DNA of 64,000 nt from Alopecurus myosuroides. Taxonomy: Eukaryota > Streptophyta > Magnoliopsida > Poales > Poaceae. The translations under genes and the position numbers were made by a program. This document shows positions 10,782-23,644 of the stretch, in pieces; the stretch's first letter is position 1; each line of letters starts with the position of its first letter. Under the pieces are notes generated by a model. That model was not told where the DNA came from. It did no database searches and saw nothing but the letters and a program-made list of their open reading frames with translations. The stretch is from NCBI GenBank assembly GCA_028641055.1, contig CM054062.1, forward strand, positions 277,285,710-277,349,709, read 5' to 3'.

Positions 10782-13700
10782 CTACTTAGAACCCGATCCC
10801 TGGACATCTACCAACTGATAGAGATCTCCACGTCGTTGATGCCGCAGAGGGAGAAATTGCCTGAACAAAGTTTTGGTCAAGCTATTAGAGCAAGCTGAAC
10901 ATAACAGCTCTGTGAAAAGCAAAAAAGATTGATTTCATTCTGTTTACCTTCTCTGCTCAATCAGTGAATAATCAACCTCGGCTATTATAGTTGCTTCATC
11001 GTGCTCAGTTGTCGCAATCACCTCACCAAACTACAAATGATGTGCCAACAGTTACGCGTGAGATAACCAGACATTGCTGAGTGTATGAAATAAGCATGGC
11101 TCAATGCAAAATCAGTATAGCAGTATTCTGTGTGTTAATGCCGAGTTTAACTTCGAAGCCTGGATTCTGAAGCACGAAATATCTGCAGGGTGCTGGTAAA
11201 CTACAGAAGTACTGGCGTGTTAAATCTATAATCAACTCACCGGTCCAACAAGTGTGGAATGTCCCCAAGCAACATAACTTGAACTGGTATCACGAGCTGG
11301 AGCACAGGTTGCAACAAAAAGCTGGTAGAATAATAATCGTTACTAATTGAAAGCGAAAAACCTGGAAAAATAGATGGCAGCACAGCAGTGTTCTGCATAC
11401 CTGGTTGTCAGTAGCCCTGTCAGCAGAAAGATATATTCAGAACAGAAGCAAAAGAAAGTGCAAAATAAGTAGGAGATTTACGTCAGATAGTACTTATAGA
11501 GAAACATTGACAGAAAAGTTGAGCTTTTGACTACATACGAGCTTCATTTGCATGTGTGTTATAATTACAAGAATGCACATTTAAGCTCATTATGTTTCCC
11601 CTGCAATTCATCGCTAGGTGAAAATGATTCAGAAGGAAGATACATACCTTGCCCGTTGAAGCAACTCCCAGTGCAATGGCCCAGTAGTCATGTTGAAAGC
11701 ACCAGGATAGCATAGTAAATGAGCACCTTTAGTAAAAAAAATGAGCATCATTACTTTAACATGGTCATAAATAAAACAACAGTGAAGTTGCATGCTTTAT
11801 GTTAATAGTAACTAAATATCTAGAAGTGAAGTGACAAGCTGTTATGGACTCGGTCCCAGCGGCAACCAACACAAGTACTACAGGGTCTGCAGTGTGTGAA
11901 AAGGGTATACATTTACTAGCAGCGGGTCACAAGTCATTTTAGTTGAAAGATTAGCTGCATCCATATGTCATAAACTCGTAATTTTTAGACCAAAGTGCGC
12001 AAATGCATGATTTGATAGCCAATCATGCTAGTTGCAAATTTTCTGATTCTTTTTTGAGCCAGGTTTCTTGGTAGTTAAACCATCCGTCTATATAAGCACT
12101 GGATTTTATCTGCTATTGATTTAGCAACTACTCTACCACTGTTTTCAACTAGGCTTCAGAGCCTTGGCAAACGGAATGGAGAAAGATCCTCCCTGCCAGC
12201 AGACTTTAACCAACCAATTATCTACTCTACCTCCGTTTTAAATTAGGCTTCAGAGCCTTGGCAAACGGAATCAACCAGGCCCAAAACACAAGCCAGCAGA
12301 CCCTGAACCAACCAGGCCCATAACACAAGCAAAGCAACCAAATTAAATTATATTTCACTATCTGAAACCCAAGAATGTACATACATAATCAGTTAGCAGC
12401 CATAGCATTGAAGCGATCCAATAAACGTATTTTGGGATGATAATAGTTTAAAAACTACTAACTCACAAACCATGTATGCATTGTAAAGATACGATGCGAG
12501 AAATTATACCTCTTGCAGCATACAACATTGCCAATTCCTGGAAACGAATGTCATAACAAATGCCTATACCAATGCGGCCTACATCTGGAAACAATCAATA
12601 CTATATTAGATTTACCATGCGATCAAAATTAATAGTTGTGTTGCATCAATAAGAGAAAACAGAACAATGATGACTGAATTCAGCTATCTACAAGAAATTG
12701 CAAACGAAATTAGCGAGTAGAACTAGACGAAACATCAAAGAAACAATCAGGATATAGAGCTTACATAACATATCCAAAAGAGATTCTTAAAACCAAGTAA
12801 CACGTGCAGTCTATATGCAGAGGTGCGGCTTTAACAATAGCAACATCAAACATTAAACATGCTCTCTTTTGTAAAACTTAATTCACATGATCCAGAGAAA
12901 CATTTAGGGATATTTGGATGATCATGTGGTTTGAGACTATCTTAATCCTAGCATTATTACAGGAGAGTAATAAGGAAAACCTGTATCAACAATAGTAAGA
13001 TCCTGTCCAGCAGTAAGAGTTTTTGATTCCTGGAATGTAATCTTTCCTGGGATATCAATGTCAAAAAGATGGACCTGCATTCATAAAAGTCCCATTGCGT
13101 GACATATAGAGCACTAAGAATGAACTCTTACGAATAATTTTGTTCAGAGTGGAAGAAACAAGATGCCACAGAAAAGGCATAAGTTAACTAATAAAAAAAG
13201 GCCATAAGGAAGGCAGGTGAACTAAACAGCCTGTGCAAATCAGTGAGGTGATTGAAACTGTGTTCTTGCGAGAACATATTTTACATTCATCGGAAGAGCA
13301 TCCAGTACCACATGGAATTGGAAACAACATGATTGCGATTGAGTTGTCAACAATAGTAAAAGAAAACCACGACACCTGAAAAAGCTTTTCTCTTCTGAAA
13401 CAGTGTCTGTCCAGTTGGCACAGTTTGCTGTCAGTATTAACATACTATCTCCATTCCTAGATATAAGCTGTTTTAGTAAGCTAAAATAGCAAACCAAAAC
13501 ATCTTATATTCAGAAACAGAGGTAGTACTAAATGTATATGTCTTCACTCTTCAGCTACTATATGAACAAATTACTTAACAGAAATAACTTTCTGAATGTA
13601 CCTTTCTATGTTTACCCTTAAGTTTGCCATCTGAGCCAAAGACACAGCATGTATTGTACAAGCTGTTACCAGAACGTTCTGATATGGATCCACCAACAAG

Positions 13701-15035
13701 TGTAATTTGCAAGCTGCGAGCAACATCTGACATCATTGAGTATGAAGGAGCTGCATCACCACCAGCTTCAATGTCCTCAGCATACTCTGGAAAGCTGTCA
13801 TTTGAATATGGACCATTCCATATCTCCTACAAGAATAAAACCAGGAAACTGCAACAGGTGAAAGGCAATACAAAAACAAGTACATGAGCATTTCTTGCTA
13901 CATGATCTGATAAGAGAAGGTGGACTAAATTATCAAATCGAAATCACACATGAGCTAGTGGATGCATGTTAAATCATGTAGCACAAAAGGAGGAAAATTC
14001 ATACTATGGTTTAAAAGTGAAAGCCTGTTTGAGAAGAAAATAACAAACTGAAGTAATGAACTATATTTCTGCAGCTAGTGACAGTTATCCTAATCCACTT
14101 GCATATGCCTGGGAAAAAGGTATTGGACAAGCTACACGGAAGTGGGAGGTAGAAAACTTATTAATGGTGTACGAGTATTATCTTTGGCAGTGCACATAGA
14201 ACATGATAGCATTATACCGTAAATTTACAGATTGGCTCATGGCCAGATAGATTCTAAGTGCCTGCCTTGATAGTCGATACCACAATGTTCGTAACTGTCG
14301 GAGTACTAACACACAACATAGGGAACCTGCATACTAGTACAATCAAACTTTTACAGCGCATCTCAACATGACAGCTAGCTACTCATATAACAGAGGTAAA
14401 CATGAGCACGATATAAACTAGTGGTATGATCCTCTCCTTCTAACGCTTCAATCTTATAGGATCACCATTCGCCAGTCATTGACTAGGGCAATAAGCTTCT
14501 ACCCACAAATTTTAGTCACTCTTATACTGTCACCAGTCAATCCTCAACGGCCCTCCCTTCCAAATCCGAAAGAAAGTTGGTACTGAAATAGCAGGTCATA
14601 ACAGGGCTTCGTTCGTAGACACTCACCGGAAGGAGCACAAGCTTGGCGCCGTCGGCCGCGGCCGACTCGATGGCGGCACGGGCGCGCGCGATGTTGCGAG
14701 CCTTGTCGGCCGTCACCGAGAGCTGGCACAGCGCCACCTTAAACTGCATCCACAGAACAGCAAGACACCTCTCAGATCAAACCCAACCCGACCCAAAATC
14801 TACAGAAATTCGTTCGAACAGTGGGAGGGGGCGTGACCTTGGAGAGCGGCGGGGCCGGGGGCTCGACGGCGGGGGGCGAGCGGGCGGCCTCCGGGTGGAA
14901 GGAGGAGGCGCCGGTGGCCATCGCGGCGAAGCGGAGACGGCGGCGGAAGGGGAGAGTGGTGATGGTGGGAGTGGAGGTCCGGAGGCGGGAGGGTGAGAGG
15001 AGGGAGAAGGCTGTGGATGTGGCTGCGGCTCTCAT
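10782..15035 (-). CDS. NIT2-like: Omega-amidase (NIT2-type nitrilase superfamily), plastid/mitochondrion-targeted; complete ten-exon gene
   Basis: Exons (minus strand, 5' to 3'): 15035-14838, 14743-14627, 13826-13602, 13074-12981, 12584-12510, 11726-11648, 11416-11401, 11321-11241, 11030-10948, 10860-10782. All introns are GT-AG and all phases agree, giving 1047 nt: 348 residues plus stop. Residues 1-38 (rich in Ser, Thr, Arg) look like a transit peptide; Met39 could start a cytosolic form. The rest is a carbon-nitrogen hydrolase: FKVALCQLS at 67, catalytic Glu106 (LLPEIWN), Lys180 (GKHRKVHLF), nucleophile Cys221 ([10 protein letters not shown]), then [10 protein letters not shown] and WGHSTLVGP. 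Known NIT2 enzymes hydrolyse alpha-ketoglutaramate and alpha-ketosuccinamate to 2-oxo acids plus ammonia, repairing transamination by-products. Similarity is to NIT2/omega-amidase, not to indole-acetonitrile nitrilases. No stop or frameshift was seen, so it looks functional. Confidence 0.93.
11401..11416 (-). other. NIT2-like: 16-nt micro-exon 7 of the omega-amidase gene
   Basis: GACAG acceptor, 16 coding bases and a GTATGC donor. It completes the split Arg codon from exon 6 and adds ATDNQ, residues conserved in NIT2 proteins just before the strand that follows. Skipping it would shift the frame. Confidence 0.85.
12131..12271. repeat. 47-bp direct repeat, two copies 94 bp apart, in intron 5
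   Basis: Copies at 12131-12177 and 12225-12271 share the phrase AGGCTTCAGAGCCTTGGCAA and its flanks with only a few differences. This is a local duplication within an intron of the omega-amidase gene. Confidence 0.8.
13445..13525. mobile_element. Short diverged Stowaway-like MITE in intron 3 of the omega-amidase gene
   Basis: Ends resembling CTCCNTTCCTAGATATAAG and its inverse (CTTATATTCAGAAACAGAG) are flanked by TA on both sides (13443-13444 and 13526-13527), typical of Tc1/mariner Stowaway elements. The 81-bp length is short for the family. Confidence 0.6.
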
Positions 15036-15290
15036 CGGGCGCTGGCGTGGTGTACTAGCGTAGTGTAGCGCGGAGGCCGGCGTGAGTCGTGACGCCGACC
15101 GGAAGGGAGTGGTTGGGTCTTCGGAGCGGATGGGCTTTGGCTGGTGGGGCCGAGTGTCAGTGCAACAGTGACCATGGTGGCACTTGTTTATGTTTTTAAA
15201 TTAAATCTGGTATATACATCCCTCTGTTCTGAATTATAAGATGTTTTCACAGCTTTTTATAGATCATTACCTTTAGCTGTACATTCCATG
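15036..15290. promoter_or_regulatory. Upstream region of the omega-amidase gene with a MITE end
   Basis: This 250-bp gap separates the omega-amidase ATG from a GC-rich block transcribable in the opposite direction. It is GC-rich next to the ATG, then AT-rich (15185-15245). At 15218-15245 there is one end of a Stowaway-like MITE (CCCTCTGTTCTGAATTATAAG) without a matching second end. On the minus strand a TTTAAAAACAT stretch near 15195-15205 is the only TATA-like candidate. Confidence 0.4.
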
Positions 15291-15980
15291 GAAAGGCAGC
15301 CATTTCAGGGCTCCAGCAGGGATTTGTGTCTCTGCGTGTGGTCCTTGTTCCGCTGCGCGTCGATGGCATGTGGGCCTCTTTGCTCCTGCGCCCGTGCGTA
15401 CCAGTTGTCGCGCGTGGGCGGTGTGGTGGGGCCGCTGTGTGTCGCGATGTTGGACGTTTGCAGCGGGGTGCGGCTCGGACGACGCAGCGACGAAAAGGAA
15501 GTAAGGAGGTCTGTCGGGTAGACGCGCTGAGCCGCTGACCTTTCTCCCTCTTCTCCATCTTGATTCCCTTTCTCTCGCCTGACACAGCAGCCCCATCCAC
15601 CGCACCTCGCCGGCGTCCGCAGCCCCACCGCTTGCCGGCGCACCTTCTTCGCCCTCTCCCTGTTCGATCATTCCTCCGAAGCAGCCCTCCCACACCTCCA
15701 ATTACTGCCACACGCAAACCCTTGCCTCTTTCTCTTGCCGTCCAGCGCCGACGACGACGCCCCCAGGCCTCCCTCGCCATCTACTGCTCCTCCGCCACCC
15801 CCACCGTCCTTCCAAGAGGCGGGTCCCTTATCCTTCTTGGCCTATACGCTCACCTCCTGGCTTGTCCTCCTCGTCATTTACTCCAGATTCATTAGGGTTT
15901 ACCGACGCCGCCGACCTGTCTAACCGTTGTTGGTCTCACCGGACGCCAGCCCCGTTCTGCTCTTCTCGACCAAGGTGAGC
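15290..15980 (+). other. GC-rich 5'UTR-like block ending in a splice donor, head-to-head with omega-amidase
   Basis: C-rich, CpG-containing sequence like a grass gene leader, ending in GACCAAG followed by GTGAGCATGC (donor GT at 15975). Open frames here (for example 15560-15895 plus) are proline/arginine-rich and have no recognisable domain. It could be the first non-coding exon of a divergently transcribed gene or lncRNA, or a gene fragment captured by the Helitron that ends at 24577. Which of these is correct cannot be told from sequence alone. Confidence 0.35.
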
Positions 15981-18900
15981 ATGCATCTATCATGTATTCT
16001 TCCCTTTGTCGCCATGGGACCTGCTATGTGGGCTGGAGGTTGAGGATGCGCTTGGATTTTCTGTTTCTTGGCGGAATCTTGAATCTATGTGCCTCTTAAA
16101 TGCGTCCTGGTAGACTTTGTCTATGGGATGGGTCAGATTGTTAGTCCCTGCTTCTTAGATGCGTTCGTCCTCTCCTCTTGCATTACAATTTCTGCTGCAT
16201 CGTGTTCATGTCTTCACCATTATGTCATGCCTTTTCCTTTTGTTGTTGCTCGCAGGTTCCTCTATGCCATTTAGCAGCCTCGGAATTGTTGTTTCTGGAT
16301 ATATTTAGTATGATTCACCTCATGGTTTTGGCATTGATTAAATGGATTGGAAAAATTGGATGTTCAAATAATAAAATGCAGTGAGATAAGGTAAGAGGAC
16401 AAAAGAGCAGCTCAACAGAACACTGTGTTGTAGGTATATTATGATTGGTTTGTTCTTATAATTCACTTTCCATTTTACATATATATATTTCAGTGCTTAC
16501 ACTTTGGTATTTCGTGTTGCTAAACTGATGTGTGCACGTGAAGCTTGGTTTGAACCAATAATTTTCTTTCTATGGGTGAGGTGCGAGCATGATAAGATGT
16601 TAGGTGTCAATTTCTTTTATCCTGCCTTCAAAATTTTCTAGACAATAAAGAATGTAGTTGATAGTTATATATGCCATACCCCGCTGTACCATGCTTTACT
16701 ACATTTTTAGTTGGAGGAGCCTTTTTCGACCATCCTTGATAGTTAGGAAACTGAAAAAATAAGGAGCTCATTTTTGTTACTTGATTAAGATTACAATTGA
16801 AGTAGAATTTTTGTGAAGTGCCATCATTGCTAAATGACACTATGGATTTCTCATTGCTACCTGCCATCATAAAGTACAAGGGTTAATGATCGATGCACAC
16901 ATGTTGTCTATGGCCAGCTCAAAGCCATTGTTATCCACCAAAAAACTGACTGGCATTTATAGTGAGACATGAAGGTGTATAATACTTAGGTAAGTTAGGT
17001 GTTAAAAACAGTTTAGTTTCAAGTATACGGAATAAACCACGAAACATGACATCTTCTAACCAAATTAGGTGATCCCTTATTTCATATCATGGGCATAAAT
17101 TCATAATTAGCTTGCATCGTTCTGGGTTTGTAGGTGCACGTCTTTCCTTCATCACATTGGAATTTAGGGATGCCTCCCTTGAGCATTTTGTACCTCGTGT
17201 TGATTTATTGCCTCTTCCACCTGACTGCATATGCTTCCTGTACATCACAAGATTTTTGAAAGGCACTCGCTCTAGAACAAGATGATCTAATACCATATTT
17301 TATCACGGGCACCCTTTCATCAATGATTTACGAAAGCTCAGTCTCATACTCTGCTTTCTGGATCATATTACACTATGGTTTTAGTTCTGTTGTTACTGCG
17401 ATCTTTTCTGAATTGCTTTCCTTTTTTAAGTGGTACAACATCACAGTCCTCCTATATTCCGTTGTTTTATTTATTTTTATTAACATTAAATAGTGAATCT
17501 GCAGATATAATTGTTCTAAGAGAAAATCATATATGATTCCAAGTAAATGTAGAGCTACAGTTTAGATACGTTGCATGTTGAGCCACAAAATACAACTTAA
17601 GAAACAGCTGCCATACATATAAGGGACCTGTGATAACTCCCTTGAACAAAGAAAGGAGCTAAATATGTGTCTGGAACAAAATTGAAGTATTTTAATACAG
17701 AGAAAAGAGGGCTCAGTTTCATAGTAGCCGAGGAGGATTGTCATTTCCAAACAGATGACAAGTTACTGTTAAAAAATGGATAGTTGCAGTTAAGAATAGA
17801 TGTAGCAACTCATAACTACATCATGCATATGTTACTTTCTATACAACAATAGAAGTAAAAAACCAGTTCCATTTTTGCCTTCTTTCTCACGAATGGTGCT
17901 GGGCATGAAAGGTCAGCAACGGGATCACACTCAAGTAATTCTGGCTATTGATATTTTTTTAGCCAGCAGTACACCATGCAATATTGTTTCTATCTGTTTT
18001 TAAAGGATAATTTGCATGGTTTTTGTTAGTTGGTTTCTCCTAAAAAATTCTATTCATTGTGAATAATTTATGTCACCTATGGTTGTTGTTATATATTGCA
18101 AGACTTCTACCAGATGTATTATGCATCCTACTACCTACTTCCATTATATAGTATATATACTATGTAATGCCCAGAACTTGTTTGGCCTATTCTAATTTTG
18201 GGCTTGAAAGCACGTTCTAATCCCATGGTGTTCTATTTAGTCCATTGACCAATAGAATGTAATGCTAAGATGATATACTCAGTCTGTTGATGATACTTTT
18301 TATTCTCTTAGCTGTTACAGAATGGCTAATGCCACAAGCATGATCAGGATCACCTGTAGACTTTTACTTGGTCTGATGATGGAAATTTCTGTATCTCAAA
18401 TTGCCAGAAAGCTACACTGAATCCATTCATGGCAGTCATATATCTTCTTGCTTTGTAATTCTATGCCGCATGGAATTTTCTTTATTGCGCCCAGCCGAGT
18501 TTTAATTGTTAAGGTAGTATCTCAACGTTCTTACCTTCTAATTGTTTTCCAACTCACAAGAGGTGTACATTTTTGTGTGATTTGTCTCTTTAGGATTGCA
18601 GTTCTTGAACAGAAATTGTATTCTTTAGACTGAACGAACATAAAATGGAAGTAAAGTAGCCGGGTCAGTGCCGCTTGCATGTCTAAATAATCAATAATAA
18701 CGTATCACTGCTACTAGAGATGTTCTGACTGCACCTTTTTTCTGCTCCTAAATTGACAATATCGCATCTCTGCAATCTATTTTGCAAGTTTGTGTTGTAC
18801 TGTAGCTGCAGCCTATGTTTATTCATTGTAATGCATTGTTGTGACCTATGACCACCCATTAATTGTGATTTTTCTGTCGCGGTCTACATTGACTGCTCTA

Positions 18901-19199
18901 AATGAAAATTTGTAGTTTTCCTTTTATACAAAGAAAGTTTATTGGAAGCTATATCTCCCCTCTCACTGCTTTTATGCATTGAGATGTACAATCAGGTACC
19001 AAAAAACTTTGCTAAATTGTTATTCTTATGCATTACATGGTTTAGCAACCTTTTACACCACACATGTTTTGATGGCAATTTTATTTTATTTTGTGCATAT
19101 ATAAATGCAATTTGAGTTACTCTATCTTTCTGGGTGTTATGTATAGATGTGTACACAGTTGCCTTCCTTGTATTGCAACATTATAGACTTTCATCTTGT
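15981..19199. other. AT-rich non-coding segment
   Basis: Intron-like or intergenic sequence with T-rich tracts and no open frame of recognisable nature. No element boundaries were found. Confidence 0.4.
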
Positions 19200-20040
19200 A
19201 CTGTATGTTCGGTAGGCTACGGCTGCAGTGAGGCCTTCTGCCGCGTGAGCTATCGCTGCATGTGGGCCGGCCGTCGTCATCTTACGTGTGGGCCTTCTCC
19301 TCCCTCGTGTGCGACCCCAACCCAGACCCTCAGGTCATGTACGGACACACCCCACCTCTTGGTCTCTCCACCTTCTGCTCGCCCTCAGTGCTAGGGTTTT
19401 CGGTCGTCGCTTGCCCAGCTGTCAGCTGAGGTCGTCCACCACGCACATCCTCCCTGGCCATACCTCCTTGCCCGCTGGTCGCCGACCACCTCAGAGTTTT
19501 TCCTAATATGCCCTACTCTTCCCGGTGCACAACCTCGACAGTGGATGGCGACTGGAACATGAGTGGACAGCCGGCTTTTTTCAGTGTCATGGAGGGACGC
19601 GTCTGCATCTAGCGGTCCTGCCCCTATCCTTCTCTGCGGCCATGGGTTCACCATGGATTCGCCGAATCCGTTTCCTGATGGACCCGAAAGTTGATTCTTG
19701 GTTGCACCGACTGTTCTTGCGGAGGAGGCCGTAGTAGAGTGCCGGTTTCCAACCTTTTTTACTTTTGGGGATGTACGATTTGCATGGACATTCGGGTCGG
19801 CTAGATTTGGTGTGCGTTCTGGGCCTATGGTTGTGACTGATTTATTTTGGTCATTTCATGATGCATTGGCCGATGGTACTTGGTTGTTTGTGGAGCGAAT
19901 AGTGCTTTCCCACAAAAAAACTGAAGACTACATGGCTGCCTGGTTGGAGAAGATAATTTACTGCAGACTACGTGGTTGCCTAGCCGCCTGGAGTACACCT
20001 GATAGAGTCTGCATGAGCTTTTGTTTCCAAGAGAAGTGAT
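19200..20040. other. Second GC-rich gene-like block
   Basis: GC-rich, C/T-rich sequence at 19200-19500, followed by short open frames (for example 19698-20039 plus, 113 codons) with no recognisable domain. Its composition stands out from the AT-rich flanks, as does the block at 15290-15980. Possibly a captured exon or leader. Confidence 0.3.
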
Positions 20041-23000
20041 TATTGCCGCAGGTTGTATGAAATGATAGTCAAGATAAGGATGTTTTTAATTGTTTATTTC
20101 CATGAATTTAATTTGTATGATCCCAAGATTTTGTTCCTCTTTTGCCATTTCTTTCTTGCATATTCTCTTGATCCTCATTTTTTATATTGTTTGTTGTGTT
20201 CCTGGTTTAGATTAGTTTTTGTTAGAAAACAATTACTCCCTTTTTTTATTCAGTTGGAAAGGGAGGGTAAGCAAAACAATTTGTATGTAATAGATTAGAA
20301 AAGGTTAATAATTGTGTACTGGTATGATCAGTTATTTTTTTTTCTTTGGACCAATTATAGGATGCCAGAGTCCTATGTGCATAGTTCACCATTCTAATGT
20401 GCATTTTCATCTCCTTATCCTATTTTACAGGAATGCAGTTAAAAGAGAGATGGCCACACCAAGAAAAGGAATAGGAGCAGCAAATGTATAATGGTGCGGA
20501 ATTTAGATTCAAGGTCCAATTATGTCCAACTGTGACAGCCTTTTCCCTTTACGTACTAGGAAGGTAGGAAATAATCGAGAGCAAGATGTCTCACTTTCTT
20601 ATGCTGTCCAATATAAGGTAATTTAGCAAGTCATTTGTCAATAACCGATGATTTTTTACGTTGAATGTAATGAAGAAATTCTATAGAAAAGGTAATAAAG
20701 ATTTGCATAGCTTTCATTGAGGGCTATGGCCATTTTTCTCTACAATGAAATGGATATTATTAATATGTCTTGATAATTGAACCATGTTAACAGCCAAACC
20801 ATCAATGTTAACAGCTGTACTGGTAAGAGATGTTATTATGTTTAATTTGCTTACAGGTAGAATTTAGTTTCCTCGTTGTTTCTATTTGACAGATTTATGT
20901 GTATTTCCTTCTTAATTATGTCTTTGGTAATTTCTTTGTTGTGTTTAGTGAGATACTCCCAGCTTTAAGAAAATATAATAAATTCATGACAACTAGAAAT
21001 TGGTAGCTTAGCATGCATCTGAATTTTCAAAAAAAAATCCTTAATAACTTTTGTTTCGCCTTCCAGAGTTAACGCTACTGGAAATACAGATGGAAATTAA
21101 CTATTCTGCACCAGGGTTGATCCGTACTAATCAATTACTAAACCTTGCAGAAATATCCTATGACGTTGCTTACCATAGCACTAATTGTGCAATGGAGCAT
21201 AGGAGGCTGTTTTTGGCTAGAGCAAGGTTGACATACAAATTATAGAGTTCTTTCACTTACCTTATTCCGTTCTCTGCAACTTTTTATTAAATTACTTCTA
21301 AGTATTAACTGATAATCACCGAAAAATATTAATCGGTAATGTTAAGCCAACCCTAAATATAGATAGGCTTATGGCAAGTTCTTTATTTTTCTTTGATGAA
21401 ATCTTATGGTGAGTTTTTCAGTTAGCTAGATGGGGGTGTTTCAATTGTAGGATTCACATGCCTTTCAATTTTAAATAATTGTTTGGTTACACACTAATTA
21501 AGGACACATACATCTTTACGTGCCATACACCTCTATGGTTATACACTTCCTTTATAAATACATGGTACGGTCACGTAAGCACACAAAAATATGTTCCTTC
21601 GATTTGCATTGTGTCCTTACAAGGCTTACGGGAAGAGATGGCTTCCTGGATCTTGGTGCTAGGACGGTGAGCATGCATTTATTCTTCCCACACGTTTTTT
21701 TCCGTTTGCCAGATTTCAATCCATCTGTGTGTTTAACCGTGCCATGGCAATGGGGGAACGCCGGTTTGCTGTGCATGCATGCCAGGCTATGCTTACCCAC
21801 ACTATGATTCTGGTTTATATTGTGTGTTCTTATTTAGATGTAGAAACAAGTGGCCGTATAACCGTTGTATGTGAGACCTTTTGGGGATCAGTTGATCTAA
21901 ATTTTTTCTACATTGTCACTATTAGTGAGTAGAATGGGTTTCGTGTGTTAGATAGATACTTGTATACTAAATATATGTTTATCGAAAGTCTTTGTTTTCT
22001 GAATCTGCATATTCGCATCGTAAGTGATCTGCCATAATTTGACCAAGCTAATGTGTTTAGCCTTTATATTTGTATGAGTCGAGGAAAAAATAAAATCGCA
22101 TGTTTGATTGTTTAGTGCTCACCTGGGACAAACATTTTTGTTTGTTTTATTATAAGAACAGGAATTTTTCTTAGACGGATGGGACAAGGAATTGTCTTTA
22201 ATTGAAAGCCTGGTTTCACCGGGAACACTGGTTTAACGATTTTTTTCTGCAAACAAAGTAAAAACATCACAAAATATTACATGCCCGCTTCCAACAGATG
22301 AATCGCTGACGCAAGAACTTTGGTATAGAAACCATTGAAGAAGCATATTCATTCAGCGTTACAAGTGATTTTATACATGCCATCCTTGTGTTGTGCCTTG
22401 GTTTTACCTGCATGAAGGGCTTTTTAAAAAGGATGGTACGGACGATAGTGTATCGCCATATATTTGCTAATTCTTGCTTGCGTGTGTGCATGGAGTCTTA
22501 TCAGCTAATTAATTCATATAGATGGGTATGGTTTGTTTCATTTTTACTAAGCTATACTTACACTGTACTATATGTATAGTTGATACATCTATCTTGCATG
22601 GCGGTGGCACGAGATATGATCCAACAGCTTGGATTTAGTGTTTATGTTGAAGGTCTGGACAAACTAGAATCGGGAAAAATAATGACTTGGATCAGATACG
22701 ACTTGCCAGCTAGATAAAATCCATTTGGATTTACACTTCGGAAAACGGATGGAGAACCATGATTGTTAGATGTGCATTCTTGGGAAAGCCTCGGCGTAAA
22801 GGTAATTCAGCAGGTCATGCACGAGACAGGGTGCAATGTGGACAATGTGAACTACCGTTTCTATGGTGCAGTTCATGGATATTTTAAGAGTTGTGTCATG
22901 TTGATGGAGGGGCAACACTGATAACGCGTTGTTCCCAAGAAAGGGAGTGTGTTGCTATTGCCTCGCTCGCAGAAGTGATGTAGTGACTTTCATGCATATT

Positions 23001-23519
23001 TGTCTGGGTACGAATAAATGTTCCTTTTCCAAGGTTAAGGAAATGGCTGATTGCATACCTTTAACAGGACGAATGGAAGAGCTTCCTAGGGAGTTGGTTA
23101 AACTCTTACAAGGCGACGAGCCATGGCTTGCCAATGTAGACTAGGAGGTACAAAAATGTCCAGATCATTCATTGTGTTTAAGTACATTGTTCGTAATGCC
23201 AGTTTATTGTGCAATTTTTTTTGTTATGTTGGCGGGGCCTGTCGGTGGTGTTACATGTCCTGTTTTGAGTTATGTGGTGTTGTTGCAGGAAGCGTTCGAG
23301 GTTTGCAGACGGGTGGCCACTCTTTCAACGGGAAATATGGGGGTGGCTGTCTCAGAAGAGAGTCTGGTTGCAGCATTTTGGTATTAGCTCTTGTGTTTCA
23401 TCTGCCTGTTGTACCTGTAGTTTGGCATGGCAACCGTCACAGAAGCTTGCATTCCTGTAGGTGTGTACTTTTGTACAGTTATAATGTTAATACCACTCTG
23501 TTCTTAAGGATAAAAGATA
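20041..23519. other. AT-rich segment with short exon-like open stretches
   Basis: No gene recognised. Short open stretches on the plus strand at 22599-22718 (39 codons from an ATG) and 22929-23144 (71 codons, ending LQGDEPWLANVD) look more coding-like than their surroundings but match no known domain. A 13-mer GGTGAGCATGCAT followed by a TATTCTTCCC phrase near 21667 repeats the splice-donor context at 15974. Confidence 0.3.
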
Positions 23520-23644
23520 CTCCCTCCATTCTAAAATACTTGAATTCCATTTGTCTAGATATGAATGTATCTATATACTGAGACATGTCTAGATATATCT
23601 ATAGTTAGGCAAATGAAAGTCAAAGTATTTTAGAACGCAGGGAG
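23520..23644. mobile_element. Stowaway MITE (125 bp)
   Basis: Left end CTCCCTCCATTCTAAAATAC and right end CAAAGTATTTTAGAACGCAG...GGGAG form terminal inverted repeats, and TA occurs on both sides (23518-23519 and 23645-23646). This is the standard Triticeae Stowaway layout. Confidence 0.88.

Noticed and set aside
15247..15923. Several overlapping ORFs (up to 177 codons) on both strands
   Set aside because: GC-rich sequence leaves all frames open; no domain, and the plus-strand leader interpretation fits better.
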